64,000 bases of DNA from Actinotalea alkalitolerans. GTDB lineage: Bacteria; Actinomycetota; Actinomycetes; Actinomycetales; Cellulomonadaceae. The translations under genes were made by a program, and so were the position numbers. Positions 16,489 through 26,131 of the stretch are shown piece by piece (positions within the stretch are counted from its first letter, which is position 1; each line of letters opens with the position of its first letter). The stretch covers positions 31,959 to 95,958 of the forward strand of contig NZ_JAMBPP010000014.1 in assembly GCF_023369855.1 (NCBI RefSeq). The letters are read 5' to 3'. The notes beneath the pieces are model-generated. The model saw only the letters and a program-made list of their open reading frames with translations, ran no database searches and was not told the origin of the DNA.

Positions 16489-19305
16489 ATGACGGACGAG
16501 CGACGGCCGGACGGCGACGCGCACGACCCGACCGCCGAGGCACCCTCGGGCACGATGCAGCAGACGCCCACGGAGGCTGTGGCTCCGTCCGACGAGACTG
16601 CGCCTCCCGAGGTGCTGGCCGATCCAGACGAGACCGTAGCCGTGACCGCTCCCGAGACCTCGCCTGCTCCTGGGCCGACGCTCGAGTCCGCGTCGGCTGA
16701 GCCAGAAGAGGCAGAGGCAGAGGCGGAGGCAGCGGCCGCCGAGGTGGCCGCGCCGGAGCCGGCCGAGCCTGGGACTGAGCCGGAGCCGGCCGAGCCTGGG
16801 ACTGAGCCGGAGCCGGCCGAGCCTGGGACTGAGCCGGAGCCGGCCGAACCGGAGGCAGCGGCCCCCGAGGTGGCCGAGCCCGAGGCGATCGGGCCCGATC
16901 CGGCTGAGGCTGAGGCAGAGGCAGCGAGCCCCGAGTCGGCCGAGCCCGTGCCGAGCGCACCTGCGACCGAGCCGAGCGCTCCCGACGCGCAGACCCGTCC
17001 CGAGCCGGTCGACGAGTCGGTCCCGGTAGCCACCGGCTCGCCGTCCGACACCATCGGTCGCTCCGACGGCGACGGGAGCCCTCGGCAGACCGAGCCCGTC
17101 CAGCCCTCACCGGACGTGCCCACGCCGGTCGCGCCGGATGCACCCGCGTCCGAAGACGCCGCAGGCGACACCGACAGCGACGCGTCGGGAGACCAGCACG
17201 CTCCGGCGCCCGACGACTCGACAGCGCCGGCCCTGGACGACACCGCGGTGTGGACACCCCAGTCGTGGTCCCGCTCCCCGGTGCCCGATCCGACCGCCCA
17301 GGACACCGCGACCACCTCGCTCGACACCGCGTCGGTCGCGGGTCCGTCGACACCTGTCTCGGCGTCCGCGGACCGGGAGAGCCGCTCCGGACCAGCAGAC
17401 CCGGCCCCCGTTCCCGCGCGCGTGTCGACCCGGCCCTCACCGCCGGTGCCCTCCGCGCAGCCGGGCCCGGACCCGAGTCCCGAGAGCGGGCTCCCGGAGC
17501 GCACCGAGCCCCGGAGCGAGTCCTCCGCGCACGCCGCCCCGGTCGGGCACGAGACGGCGCCAGGACGGGACGGCTCGCCGATGGACGTCTTCCCCGACGA
17601 ACGGCGCCCACGCCGGTGGCACCGGGTCCTCGGTCTGGTCGGGGCGGTCCTGGTGGTGCTCGGTGGTGCCTACGTCGGTGCGCAGTGGCTCTGGGCCGAG
17701 AGGGTTCCGCCCGGCGCGACGGTCGCGGGGGTCGAGATCGGCGGTCTCGAGGCCGACGAGGCGGTGGCACGTCTCGACGAGTCGTTGCGGGCTGCGACCT
17801 CGGAGCCGCTCCCGGTCGCGGCCGGGGAGAAGCGCACCACCCTCGACCCGGTCGCTGCGGGTCTCGTGCTCGACACGGACGCGACGGTCGCGCAGATGAC
17901 CGGGTTCAGCCTGGAGCCCGCACGCCTCTGGCACCAGGTCTTCGGCGTCGGCGTGGTCGACCCCGTCACCGAGGTCGACGGCGATGCGCTCGCCGCGGCT
18001 GTCACCGTCCTCGAGGACTCGTTGGTCACGCCCCCGGTGGACGGGTCCGTCCTCTTCGTCGACGGGACACCCCAGACCACGGATGCCGTCGCGGGGACGG
18101 CTCTGGATGTCGACGGCACGACCGGGCTGCTGGTCGACGGGTGGCTGACGGCTCCGCGCCCGATCGACCTGCCGACCCTCGTCACCGAGCCGGACATCAC
18201 CCAGGCCGAGGTCGACGAGACGGTCGCGACGCTGGCCGGCCCGCTCGCCCGGGCACCGGTCGCGGTCGCCGTGGGCGAGCAGCTCGCCGAGCTCCCGGTC
18301 GACGTCGTGACCTCGGCCGCGACCTTCGTCCCCCACGAAGGTGGGCTCGAGCTCGTGATGGACGGTGCAGCGCTGGTCGAGGCGGTCGTGGTCCGCACGA
18401 CCGACCTGCTGATCTCGCCCGCGGACGCCTCGTTCGAGTTCCAGGACGGTGTGCCGGTGATCGTCGGAGGGGTCCAGGGGACGACCCTCGATCCCGAGCA
18501 GGTCGGCGCGGCTGTCGCGGCCGCCGGGACGGCCTCGGACCGCACGGCCCGGGTCGACCTGGTCGAGGTGGACCCCGAGCAGACGACGGCAGAGCTCGAG
18601 GGTCTCGGGGTGACCACCAAGGTCGCCGAGTTCTCGACCCCGCTGACCAACGACGCAGACCGCAACCACAACCTGACGTTGGGCGCGAGCAGGGTCAACG
18701 GCACCCTGCTGCGCCCCGACGACGTCTTCAGCCTGACGGACACCCTCGCACCGATCACGACGGCGGGGGGCTACCGCCAGGCCGGCGTGGTGGTCAACGG
18801 TGTGCTCACCCAGGGAACGGGTGGTGGTCTGTCCCAGATGGGCACCACGGTGTACAACGCAGGGTTCTTCGCCGGGCTGGAGGATGTCGAGCACCGCCCC
18901 CACAGCTACTACTTCAGTCGCTACCCCGAGGGGCGTGAGGCGACGATCTACGACGGTGTGCTCGACGTCAAGCTCGGGAACAACACCCCGTACGGCGTGC
19001 TCCTGCAGTCGTGGGTGGCTGGTGGGCGCCTGCACGTCGCGGTGTGGAGCACCCCTTACTGGACGGTCGAGCACTCCACGAGCGGCCGGTCGGGGATCGT
19101 GGCGCCCAAGACGGTCTACAACACCTCGGCGGGCTGCATCTCGCAGTCGGCCGGGAACCCCGGTTTCCAGGTCACGGTGACGCGTCGGCTGCTGCTCGAG
19201 GGTGAGGTGCAGCACGAGGAGTCCAACAGCTGGAAGTACCAGCCGCAGAACGCGATCGTCTGCGGTCCGGCCCCGGGGTCGCCCGAGCAGCCACCCGCAG
19301 GCTAG
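16489..19305 (+). CDS. VanW-domain cell-envelope protein with long acidic N-terminal tail
   Basis: A 938-residue single-pass membrane protein. Residues 1-375 are a low-complexity, cytosolic Glu/Ala/Pro/Ser/Asp-rich tail that includes three exact copies of EPAEPGTEP. One membrane helix follows (VLGLVGAVLVVLGGAYVGAQWLW, about 378-400). The extracytoplasmic part has peptidoglycan-binding-4-like repeats (PPGATVAGVEIGGLEADEAVARL and later strands, about 405-700) and then a VanW domain at about 713-845 (EFSTPLTNDADRNHNLTLGASRVNG, GGYRQAGVVVNG, GTGGGLSQMGTTVYNAGFFAGL, YFSRYPEGREATIYDG). The VanW domain occurs in cell-wall-associated proteins; its activity here is not established. The ATG at 16489 has AGGGA just upstream; the open frame extends further 5' into the previous gene and is not likely translated. 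Its role in envelope integrity is inference. Confidence 0.88.
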   Translation: MTDERRPDGDAHDPTAEAPSGTMQQTPTEAVAPSDETAPPEVLADPDETVAVTAPETSPAPGPTLESASAEPEEAEAEAEAAAAEVAAPEPAEPGTEPEPAEPGTEPEPAEPGTEPEPAEPEAAAPEVAEPEAIGPDPAEAEAEAASPESAEPVPSAPATEPSAPDAQTRPEPVDESVPVATGSPSDTIGRSDGDGSPRQTEPVQPSPDVPTPVAPDAPASEDAAGDTDSDASGDQHAPAPDDSTAPALDDTAVWTPQSWSRSPVPDPTAQDTATTSLDTASVAGPSTPVSASADRESRSGPADPAPVPARVSTRPSPPVPSAQPGPDPSPESGLPERTEPRSESSAHAAPVGHETAPGRDGSPMDVFPDERRPRRWHRVLGLVGAVLVVLGGAYVGAQWLWAERVPPGATVAGVEIGGLEADEAVARLDESLRAATSEPLPVAAGEKRTTLDPVAAGLVLDTDATVAQMTGFSLEPARLWHQVFGVGVVDPVTEVDGDALAAAVTVLEDSLVTPPVDGSVLFVDGTPQTTDAVAGTALDVDGTTGLLVDGWLTAPRPIDLPTLVTEPDITQAEVDETVATLAGPLARAPVAVAVGEQLAELPVDVVTSAATFVPHEGGLELVMDGAALVEAVVVRTTDLLISPADASFEFQDGVPVIVGGVQGTTLDPEQVGAAVAAAGTASDRTARVDLVEVDPEQTTAELEGLGVTTKVAEFSTPLTNDADRNHNLTLGASRVNGTLLRPDDVFSLTDTLAPITTAGGYRQAGVVVNGVLTQGTGGGLSQMGTTVYNAGFFAGLEDVEHRPHSYYFSRYPEGREATIYDGVLDVKLGNNTPYGVLLQSWVAGGRLHVAVWSTPYWTVEHSTSGRSGIVAPKTVYNTSAGCISQSAGNPGFQVTVTRRLLLEGEVQHEESNSWKYQPQNAIVCGPAPGSPEQPPAG
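16756..16836 (+). repeat. Three exact 27-base tandem repeats in the VanW gene
   Basis: Three perfect consecutive copies (16756-16782, 16783-16809, 16810-16836) encoding EPAEPGTEP, then a partial fourth copy. Perfect identity at the DNA level suggests recent slippage expansion within the acidic tail. Confidence 0.95.
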
Positions 19306-19316
19306 GCCCACAGGGC

Positions 19317-19539
19317 GTGGCGGCGCGGGACGGGACGAGCGTCCCGGAGATCAGGACGCTGCTCGCGCGCGCCTACGCGGACGACCCGCTGATGTGCTGG
19401 GTCTTTCCGGCGACCGCTACCCGCAGCGATGCCGTCGCGGCGTGGTTGGGCGTTCGTGAGCCGGGGACACCTCGATCCCGTGCCGGACGGGCCTGCGCTG
19501 TGGGCGATGTGGCTCGGTCCGCCTGAGCCTGCCCGATGA
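19317..19539 (+). pseudogene. Frameshifted, truncated GNAT acetyltransferase remnant
   Basis: From the GTG at 19317 the frame reads VPEIRTLLARAYADDPLMCWVFP then RSDAVAAWLG, a very typical N-terminus of small GNAT N-acetyltransferases (LARAFADDP..WVFPD). After AAWLG the match moves to another frame at 19453, giving FVSRGHLDPVPDGPALWAMWLG followed by a stop at 19539, which again resembles the GNAT continuation (xRGHVDxVxxGxALWLPP). A one-base shift near the GGG run at about 19446-19450 explains this. The rest of the enzyme (acetyl-CoA binding core) is missing. I read this as a decayed gene rather than a functional short protein. Confidence 0.6.
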
Positions 19540-19576
19540 CGCCCGAGCGAGGTGCCGGGCACGACCAGGGCCGGGC

Positions 19577-19900
19577 TCACCCGTCCGGCGGGGCGCTGCG
19601 AGGCGCGCGTCGCGGGGGCGGCGGAGGGATCGGCTTGCCGAGGGCGATCTGGCCGGCCGGCACGTCGACCTCTCCGGTGCGGGTCAGGATGCGGACGCCG
19701 TGCGCCCCGCTGCTCAGGACGTCGCCCAGGACGTCGCTGAAGCCTCCCTCGGGCAGCCGCCGACGCACCACGACCCGGGTGCCTGGTGCCCACGTCCACC
19801 ACGCGGGGGGCGGTCCGAGGCCCGCCGGTCGCCCGGTCGGCTGCTCGGGCGGGCGCCCTTCAGGGTCGGTCTCGCTCATCGTGGACCACTCGTCGCGCAC
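19577..19900 (-). CDS. Small conserved protein resembling the N-terminal domain of Rv0428c-type acetyltransferases
   Basis: A 107-residue soluble protein with Pro-rich ends and a compact beta-rich core: TWAPGTRVVVRRRLPEGGFSDVLGDVLS, then GVRILTRTGEVDVPAGQIALGKPIPPPPPRR. This core resembles the small SH3-like N-terminal domain found before the GNAT domain in some actinobacterial acetyltransferases; here no GNAT domain follows, since the frame stops after the proline-rich tail. It may be a stand-alone family member in this lineage or the remainder of a larger enzyme. The GTG at 19900 has AGGTGAG just upstream; an ATG at 19879 is an alternative start. It is divergent from fdxA. Function unknown. 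Confidence 0.6.
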   Translation of the reverse strand: MRDEWSTMSETDPEGRPPEQPTGRPAGLGPPPAWWTWAPGTRVVVRRRLPEGGFSDVLGDVLSSGAHGVRILTRTGEVDVPAGQIALGKPIPPPPPRRAPRSAPPDG

Positions 19901-19967
19901 CGTCTCACCTGAGGGATACTAGGGCGGTGCGCCAACGGCGTGCTCTCGGCTCTGGGAGGTACTGCTC

Positions 19968-20294
19968 GTGACCTACGTGATCGCTCAGCCCTGCGTGGAC
20001 GTCAAGGACAAGGCCTGCATCGAGGAATGTCCGGTCGACTGCATCTACGAGGGCAAGCGCTCGCTCTACATCCACCCCGACGAGTGTGTGGACTGCGGAG
20101 CCTGCGAGCCTGTCTGTCCCGTCGAGGCGATCTACTACGAGGACGACACCCCCGAGCAGTGGAGCGAGTACTACAAGGCCAACGTCGAGTTCTTCGACGT
20201 CCTGGGGTCGCCGGGTGGCGCCGCCAAGCTCGGCGAGATCGACTACGACCACCCGATCATCGCCGCCCTGCCACCGCAGAACACCGAGGCGTGA
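19968..20294 (+). CDS. fdxA: 7Fe ferredoxin (FdxA/FdxC type)
   Basis: A 108-residue small electron carrier with one [3Fe-4S] and one [4Fe-4S] cluster. The motif C-x7-C-x3-CP occurs as CVDVKDKACIEECPVDC and the second, complete C-x2-C-x2-C-x3-CP motif as CVDCGACEPVCPVEAI. The C-terminal extension (PEQWSEYYKANVEFFDVLGSPGGAAKLG) is characteristic of the actinobacterial FdxA group. The GTG at 19968 is preceded by GGGAGGT, a strong ribosome site, about 8 bases upstream. dapC follows after 37 bases, the same order as in mycobacteria (fdxC-dapC). It may supply electrons to monooxygenases or other reductases; the partner is not identifiable here. Confidence 0.96.
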   Translation: MTYVIAQPCVDVKDKACIEECPVDCIYEGKRSLYIHPDECVDCGACEPVCPVEAIYYEDDTPEQWSEYYKANVEFFDVLGSPGGAAKLGEIDYDHPIIAALPPQNTEA

Positions 20295-20331
20295 GGACCA
20301 CCTCGCGCGCCCGGGCGCTGGTCGGGTAGCG

Positions 20332-21459
20332 GTGGGTCTGCTGGCCGGCGCGCTGCCGGACTTCCCCTGGGACTCGTTGGTCCCCTACGCGGAGCGTGCA
20401 CGCGCCCACCCGGACGGCATGGTCGACCTCTCGGTCGGCACGCCGGTGGACCCGACGCCGGCTCTCGTGCGCGAGGCGCTCGCAGGGGCGGCGGACTCGC
20501 CCGGCTACCCCACGACCCACGGGACACCTGCCCTGCGCGGTGCGGTGGTCGACTGGTTCGCCCGGCGCCGCGCTGTCACTGACCTGGACCCGACCGCGGT
20601 GCTCCCGACGATGGGCTCCAAGGAGCTCGTGGCGCTGCTGCCCTCGCTCCTGGGGCTCGGGACGGGTGATGTCGTGGTGCACCCCGAGGTGGCCTACCCG
20701 ACGTACGACGTCGGGGCGCGGCTCGCCGGCGCGCAGCCTCTCCCGGCCGACGACGTCGCGGCCTGGTCCGGTCGGGACGACGTCCGGCTGGTGTGGATCA
20801 ACTCACCGTCCAACCCGACGGGTCGCGTGCGGGGGGTCGACGAGCTGCGCGAGGTGGTGGTCGCTGCGCGCCGGATCGGCGCTGTGGTGGCCAGCGACGA
20901 GTGCTACGCGCTGCTCGCCTGGGACGAGCCGTGGGCCGGTGCGGGCGTGCCGAGCGTGCTCGACCCGCGCGTGTGCGACGGCAGCCACACCGACCTGCTC
21001 GCGGTGCACTCGTTGTCCAAGCAGTCGAACCTCGCCGGCTACCGGGCGGCGTTCGTGGCGGGTGACCCCGCACTGGTGTCCCGCCTGCTCGAGGTGCGCA
21101 AGCACGCCGGGATGATCGTCCCTGGTCCGGTCCAGGTGGCGATGACCGCAGCCCTCGCCGACGACCACCACGTCGCCGAGCAGCGTGAGCGGTACCGCCG
21201 GCGCAGGAGGGTCCTCCTGGATGGGCTGGAGGCTGCCGGTCTGCAGGTCGAGGCGTCGCCGGCCGGGCTGTACCTGTGGGCCCGCGCAGCCGGTGCAGGC
21301 CAGGACTGCTGGCAGACGGTCGCCGACCTGGCGGAGCTGGGCATCCTGGTCGCGCCGGGCGCCTTCTACGGTCCCGCGGGCGCACGCCACGTCCGGATCG
21401 CGCTGACCGCGTCGGACGACGCGGTGGCGCGGGCTGCCGCGCGGCTCCAGGGAGCCTGA
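20332..21459 (+). CDS. dapC: Succinyldiaminopimelate transaminase DapC
   Basis: A 375-residue cytosolic, PLP-dependent class I/II aminotransferase that makes N-succinyl-LL-2,6-diaminopimelate in the succinylase route to lysine and peptidoglycan. Typical elements are LPDFPWDSLVPYAERARAHPDGMVDLSVGTPVDPTP at the start, INSPSNPTG with the substrate/PLP asparagine, VASDECYALLAWDEP, and the PLP lysine in VHSLSKQSNLAGYRAAF; the final arginine segment is RHVRIALTASDD. The GTG at 20332 is chosen because the conserved LPDFPW region starts 7 residues later; upstream sequence in this frame overlaps fdxA. The succinyl-DAP specificity rests on neighbours fdxA, dapD and dapE and the N-terminal pattern. Confidence 0.92.
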   Translation: MGLLAGALPDFPWDSLVPYAERARAHPDGMVDLSVGTPVDPTPALVREALAGAADSPGYPTTHGTPALRGAVVDWFARRRAVTDLDPTAVLPTMGSKELVALLPSLLGLGTGDVVVHPEVAYPTYDVGARLAGAQPLPADDVAAWSGRDDVRLVWINSPSNPTGRVRGVDELREVVVAARRIGAVVASDECYALLAWDEPWAGAGVPSVLDPRVCDGSHTDLLAVHSLSKQSNLAGYRAAFVAGDPALVSRLLEVRKHAGMIVPGPVQVAMTAALADDHHVAEQRERYRRRRRVLLDGLEAAGLQVEASPAGLYLWARAAGAGQDCWQTVADLAELGILVAPGAFYGPAGARHVRIALTASDDAVARAAARLQGA

Positions 21460-21586
21460 CCGACCCCGCTCGACAGGTCTGCGCGACGCGTCGGACTCCC
21501 GCACCGACATGGACGCGCACGGTGCAGACTTGGTCTATCTTTGACAAACACTTAAGGCAGAGCAGGGGAGATGACGAGAAACGCCA

Positions 21587-21602
21587 TGTGACACGGATCA
21601 CG
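21587..21602. promoter_or_regulatory. CRP/GlxR-like binding site upstream of citrate synthase
   Basis: TGTGACACGGATCACG matches the TGTGA-N6-TCACA consensus of actinobacterial CRP/GlxR regulators with one mismatch in the last base. It lies 143 bases before the citrate synthase start. Corynebacterial gltA is a known GlxR target; binding here is inference. Confidence 0.6.
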
Positions 21603-21620
21603 CGGCGAAAGGGACGTTCA

Positions 21621-21638
21621 GCCCACTGCGGAGTGGGC
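21621..21638. promoter_or_regulatory. Perfect inverted repeat GCCCACT-gcgg-AGTGGGC
   Basis: A 7-bp perfect dyad with a four-base centre, between the CRP-like site and a TACCGT hexamer (21658-21663) that could be the -10 of citrate synthase. It could be an operator or a small hairpin ending dapC transcription. Confidence 0.4.
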
Positions 21639-21744
21639 CTGGGCCTCTCCGCACAGGTACCGTCGTCGAGGCCGACGACGCTCGACCAGCACGGACCGGA
21701 CCCGTCAGGTGCCGACGACGTGCTGGACCGCTAGGAGGAGACGT

Positions 21745-23043
<1,299 letters not shown>

Positions 23044-23061
23044 GAGCCCGCACCGCACCGC

Positions 23062-23952
23062 TCAACCGGCCAGGACGACCCTCACCTGGCCGGTGGGCGG
23101 GCCCTCACGGTCGCTGACCGACCATCCCGCCGAGTCCCTGGTCCAGACCTGCCCGGCGTGCTCGACCTCCACGACCTCGAGCGGCGAGGCCACCGCGACC
23201 GCCCACTGCGAGACGGCCCAGCCGAGCCGGTCGACGTCGTCCTGAGCACCGGCGAGGGCCGAGTGGTCCAGCAGGACGGCACCGTCCTGCCCGACGGCGC
23301 CGGTCAGAGCCCCGAAGTCACGCTCGGCCCGGGCCAGCAGTGCGGCCGGGTCACCTGGCCCGCCGGGCTCGCGCAGCGTGCAGCTCACGGCTGCCGTCGA
23401 GTTCCCGGTCAGTGCCGAGGCCCACGCGCGAGAGCGGGTCTCGTGCTGGGCGTACGCGTCGGGGAAGCCCGACCGTTGCACCGCCTGCGCCGCCTCGGTC
23501 ACCGGCAGGTCCTGGTAGCCCTCGACCCGGGCCAGCCCGTCGAAGAAGGCGTTGGTCGAGTAGACCGGGTCCATGATCTGCTCGACGGTGCCCCAGCCCT
23601 GGGACGGTCGCTGCTGGAAGATGCCGACCGAGTCACGGTCGCCGTAGTCGATGTTCCGCAGCTTGGACTCCTGCAGACCCGTCGCGATAGCGATGGTGGC
23701 GGCCCTGGCCGGCATCTCTCGCCGCACCGAGGTCGCGACCAGGAGGGCCGCGGTGTCGGCCTGGTCGGTCGCGAGGTACCAGTCCGTGCCGTCGAGGGCC
23801 GCCGCGCACCGCACCACCGGCGCGGGGGAGTCGAGCCGGCCCAGCAGACCGGCGACCCCGAGCGCACCGACCCCGGTCACCGCCACCAGGAGGGTCGTGC
23901 CCAGCACGCCCCGCAGGACGGATCGACGGCGGCGCGACGTGGAGCGACCCAT
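23062..23952 (-). CDS. Exported protein with lysozyme-like core, function unknown
   Basis: A 296-residue protein with a basic N-terminus (RRRRS) and one hydrophobic segment (LGTTLLVAVTGVGALGVAGLLG), so membrane-anchored or secreted. The region 80-190 carries AATIAIATGLQESKLRNIDYGDRDSVGIFQQRPSQGWGTVEQIMDP, then STNAFFDGLARVEGYQDLPVTEAAQAVQRSGFPDAYAQHE. This set (a Glu in LQESxLRN, then DRDSxGxFQQRPSQGWGT) is typical of a widespread actinobacterial exported family with a lysozyme-like fold; enzyme activity on peptidoglycan is plausible but unproven. The C-terminal 100 residues look like a separate small domain. The ATG at 23952 is 4 bases after the dapD stop, so it is likely co-transcribed with dapD. 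Confidence 0.75.
   Translation of the reverse strand: MGRSTSRRRRSVLRGVLGTTLLVAVTGVGALGVAGLLGRLDSPAPVVRCAAALDGTDWYLATDQADTAALLVATSVRREMPARAATIAIATGLQESKLRNIDYGDRDSVGIFQQRPSQGWGTVEQIMDPVYSTNAFFDGLARVEGYQDLPVTEAAQAVQRSGFPDAYAQHETRSRAWASALTGNSTAAVSCTLREPGGPGDPAALLARAERDFGALTGAVGQDGAVLLDHSALAGAQDDVDRLGWAVSQWAVAVASPLEVVEVEHAGQVWTRDSAGWSVSDREGPPTGQVRVVLAG
23065..23094. terminator. Stem-loop between citrate synthase and the convergent gene
   Basis: A perfect 10-bp inverted repeat (ACCGGCCAGG at 23065-23074 with its complement at 23085-23094) and a ten-base loop. It overlaps the last codons of the convergent gene and lies 21 bases past the citrate synthase stop, so it may serve both transcripts. Confidence 0.7.
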
Positions 23953-23956
23953 CGGC

Positions 23957-24889
23957 TCAGTTGGCGTGCAGCGCGGGGTTGAGGTCGACGCCGGTACCGG
24001 CCCTGCGCAGCGCCTGCACCGCTCCGGTCATCGAGTGGCGACGGAAGAGCAGTCCGTGGGCCCCGGCGAGCTCGCGGGCAGCCACCACGCGCCCTTCGAG
24101 GTCGACCTTCGTCCCGGCGGTGAGGTACAGGCCGGACTCCACGACGCAGTCGTCGCCCAGCGGGATGCCCAGGCCCGCGTTCGCGCCGAGCAACGACCGC
24201 TGGCCGATCGAGATGACCTCGCGCCCGCCGCCGGACAGCGTCCCCATGATCGAGGCACCCCCGCCGATGTCGCTCCCGTCGCCCACCACGACACCGGCCG
24301 AGATGCGCCCCTCGACCATCGAGGTGCCCAGGGTGCCGGCGTTGAAGTTGACGAAGCCCTCGTGCATCACGGTGGTGCCCTCGGCGAGGTGCGCACCCAG
24401 GCGTACCCGGTCGGCATCGGCGATCCGGACACCGGAGGGCACGACGTAGTCGACCATCCGGGGGAACTTGTCGACACCGTGCACCGTGGGGGCAGTGCCG
24501 TGCGCCGCGCGCAGGCGCAGGCGGGTGCTCTCGAAGCCCTCGACCGCGCACGGTCCGCGGTCGGTCCACACGACGTTGGGCAGCACGCCGAAGATGCCGT
24601 CGAGGTTCTGGCCGTGCGGGCGGACGAGGCGGTGCGAGAGCAGGTGGAGCCGTAGGTAGGCGTCCGTCGTGCCGGCGGGCGGGGAGGACAGGTCGATCTC
24701 GACGGTGACGACCTCGAGCCGCACCCCCCGGGCCTCGTCGGTGCCGGCCAGCGCGGACAGCTCGGACGGGACGTCGGCGTCGTCGGGTCGACGGCCCAGG
24801 GCCGGGGCGGGGAACCAGGCGTCGAGCACGGTGCCGGTCCCGAGGGTGAGGGTGGCCAGGCCGTGGCCCCAGGCCATGAGGTCGGTCAT
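23957..24889 (-). CDS. dapD: Tetrahydrodipicolinate N-succinyltransferase DapD
   Basis: A 310-residue cytosolic trimeric acyltransferase that transfers succinyl from succinyl-CoA to tetrahydrodipicolinate in lysine/DAP synthesis. The actinobacterial DapD type is recognisable by [21 protein letters not shown] at the N-terminus, [41 protein letters not shown] and the left-handed beta-helix hexapeptide repeats ([54 protein letters not shown]). The ATG at 24889 is chosen because it follows a TAGGCT -10 hexamer by 7 bases and the extra upstream residues are not conserved. It is divergent from dapE, sharing an 89-base control region. Confidence 0.96.
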   Translation of the reverse strand: MTDLMAWGHGLATLTLGTGTVLDAWFPAPALGRRPDDADVPSELSALAGTDEARGVRLEVVTVEIDLSSPPAGTTDAYLRLHLLSHRLVRPHGQNLDGIFGVLPNVVWTDRGPCAVEGFESTRLRLRAAHGTAPTVHGVDKFPRMVDYVVPSGVRIADADRVRLGAHLAEGTTVMHEGFVNFNAGTLGTSMVEGRISAGVVVGDGSDIGGGASIMGTLSGGGREVISIGQRSLLGANAGLGIPLGDDCVVESGLYLTAGTKVDLEGRVVAARELAGAHGLLFRRHSMTGAVQALRRAGTGVDLNPALHAN

Positions 24890-24896
24890 GCCGTCC

Positions 24897-24902
24897 AGCC
24901 TA
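24897..24902 (-). promoter_or_regulatory. TAGGCT -10 hexamer of dapD (leaderless type)
   Basis: On the minus strand TAGGCT is followed by seven bases and the dapD ATG, predicting that the transcript begins at or next to the start codon. Confidence 0.6.
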
Positions 24903-24937
24903 GAGGCCGCACGCGACCACCCTGCTCGCACGCCCGG

Positions 24938-24961
24938 ACCCCCGGGTGCCCGCCCGGGGGT
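24938..24961. promoter_or_regulatory. Perfect inverted repeat between dapD and dapE
   Basis: ACCCCCGGG-tgcccg-CCCGGGGGT, a 9-bp perfect dyad in the middle of the divergent dapD/dapE control region, directly before the dapE -10 hexamer. Its position suits a shared operator; no regulator is known to me. Confidence 0.45.
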
Positions 24962-24966
24962 GGCAG

Positions 24967-24972
24967 TAGGGT
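24967..24972 (+). promoter_or_regulatory. TAGGGT -10 hexamer of dapE (leaderless type)
   Basis: TAGGGT followed by six bases and the dapE GTG at 24979, mirroring the dapD promoter on the other strand. Confidence 0.6.
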
Positions 24973-24978
24973 CGCACC

Positions 24979-26121
24979 GTGTCGAACGAGCCTGCCCCCG
25001 GTCACGCGGCCGCACCGCCTGTCCAGCCCGTACCCGTCGCGTCGCTCGACCTGACGGGCGACCTGGTCGTCCTGACCCGCGCCTTGTGCGACATCCCGTC
25101 GGTCAGCGGCGACGAGCGGGCGATCGCCGACGCCGTCGAGCGGGCGCTGCGCGGGCTCGACCACCTCGAGGTGCTCCGTGACGGGGACGCCGTCGTCGCC
25201 CGGACCAGCCTGGGTCGTGCTGAGCGGGTCGTGGTCGCCGGGCACCTGGACACCGTCCCCGTCGCCGGGAACCTGCCGACCTGGGAGAGCGCGGACGGCG
25301 ACAGCGCCGAGGTCTGGGGCCGGGGCACGGTCGACATGAAGGCCGGTGTCGCGGTCCAGCTCGCGCTAGCTGCCACGGTCGTGGCACCGACCCGGGACGT
25401 GACGTGGGTCTTCTACGACCATGAGGAGGTCGCTGCCGACCTCAACGGTCTGGGACGCCTGGTCAGGACCCACCCGGACTGGGTGGGTGGGGACTTCGCC
25501 GTGCTCTGCGAGCCCACCTCGGGGGCGATCGAGGGAGGCTGCAACGGCACCCTGCGGGTCGAGGTCCGTGTCGCCGGCCGGGCGGCGCACTCGGCGCGCG
25601 CGTGGCGCGGGGTCAACGCGATCCACGGGGCCGCCGAGGTGCTGGCCCGCCTCGCGGCGTACCGTCCGCGCGAGGTCGAGGTCGACGGTCTGGTGTACCG
25701 CGAGGGGCTCAACGCGGTCGGGATCCGTGGCGGCATCGCCGGGAACGTCATCCCGGACGAGTGCGTGGTCACCGTCAACTACCGCTTCGCCCCGGCGGCC
25801 ACGGTCGAGCAGGCGCTCGAGCACGTCCAGGAGATCTTCAGCGGGTACGACCTGACGGTGACCGACGCGGCCGGAGGTGCGCGTCCGGGCCTGGACCACC
25901 CGGTCGCTGCCGACTTCGCCGCGGCGGTCGAGCGGCTGACCGGGGTGCGTCCGACGGCCAAGTACGGGTGGACGGACGTGGCCAGGTTCTCCGAGCTGGG
26001 TGTCCCCGCGGTGAACTTCGGTCCCGGGGACCCGAGCCTCGCGCACGCGGACGACGAACGGTGCCCGGTGGACCAGGTCTACGCCTGCTACGCCGGGCTG
26101 AGTGCGTGGCTGACCTCATAG
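24979..26121 (+). CDS. dapE: Succinyl-diaminopimelate desuccinylase DapE
   Basis: A 380-residue M20-family zinc hydrolase removing succinate from N-succinyl-LL-DAP in lysine/peptidoglycan synthesis. Metal-site motifs are visible: [40 protein letters not shown] (catalytic Glu and metal Glu), [17 protein letters not shown], and the late [17 protein letters not shown] with the metal His. The lid segment [16 protein letters not shown] is typical of DapE. The length is a little above the family's 350-375 because of a 25-residue N-terminal extension. The GTG at 24979 lies 6 bases after TAGGGT, supporting a leaderless start. It is divergent from dapD and followed after 10 bases by the LOG-family gene. 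Confidence 0.95.
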   Translation: MSNEPAPGHAAAPPVQPVPVASLDLTGDLVVLTRALCDIPSVSGDERAIADAVERALRGLDHLEVLRDGDAVVARTSLGRAERVVVAGHLDTVPVAGNLPTWESADGDSAEVWGRGTVDMKAGVAVQLALAATVVAPTRDVTWVFYDHEEVAADLNGLGRLVRTHPDWVGGDFAVLCEPTSGAIEGGCNGTLRVEVRVAGRAAHSARAWRGVNAIHGAAEVLARLAAYRPREVEVDGLVYREGLNAVGIRGGIAGNVIPDECVVTVNYRFAPAATVEQALEHVQEIFSGYDLTVTDAAGGARPGLDHPVAADFAAAVERLTGVRPTAKYGWTDVARFSELGVPAVNFGPGDPSLAHADDERCPVDQVYACYAGLSAWLTS

Positions 26122-26124
26122 AGT
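26119..26124 (+). promoter_or_regulatory. TAGAGT -10 hexamer before the LOG-family gene
   Basis: TAGAGT starts with the dapE stop codon and is followed by seven bases and the ATG at 26132, matching the leaderless arrangement seen elsewhere in the window. Confidence 0.5.
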
Positions 26125-26131
26125 CGGCACC

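Noticed and set aside
21541..21546. A consensus TTGACA as -35 of citrate synthase
   Set aside because: No TANNNT-like -10 occurs 16-18 bases downstream; I kept the CRP-like site and the hairpin but assigned no promoter here.
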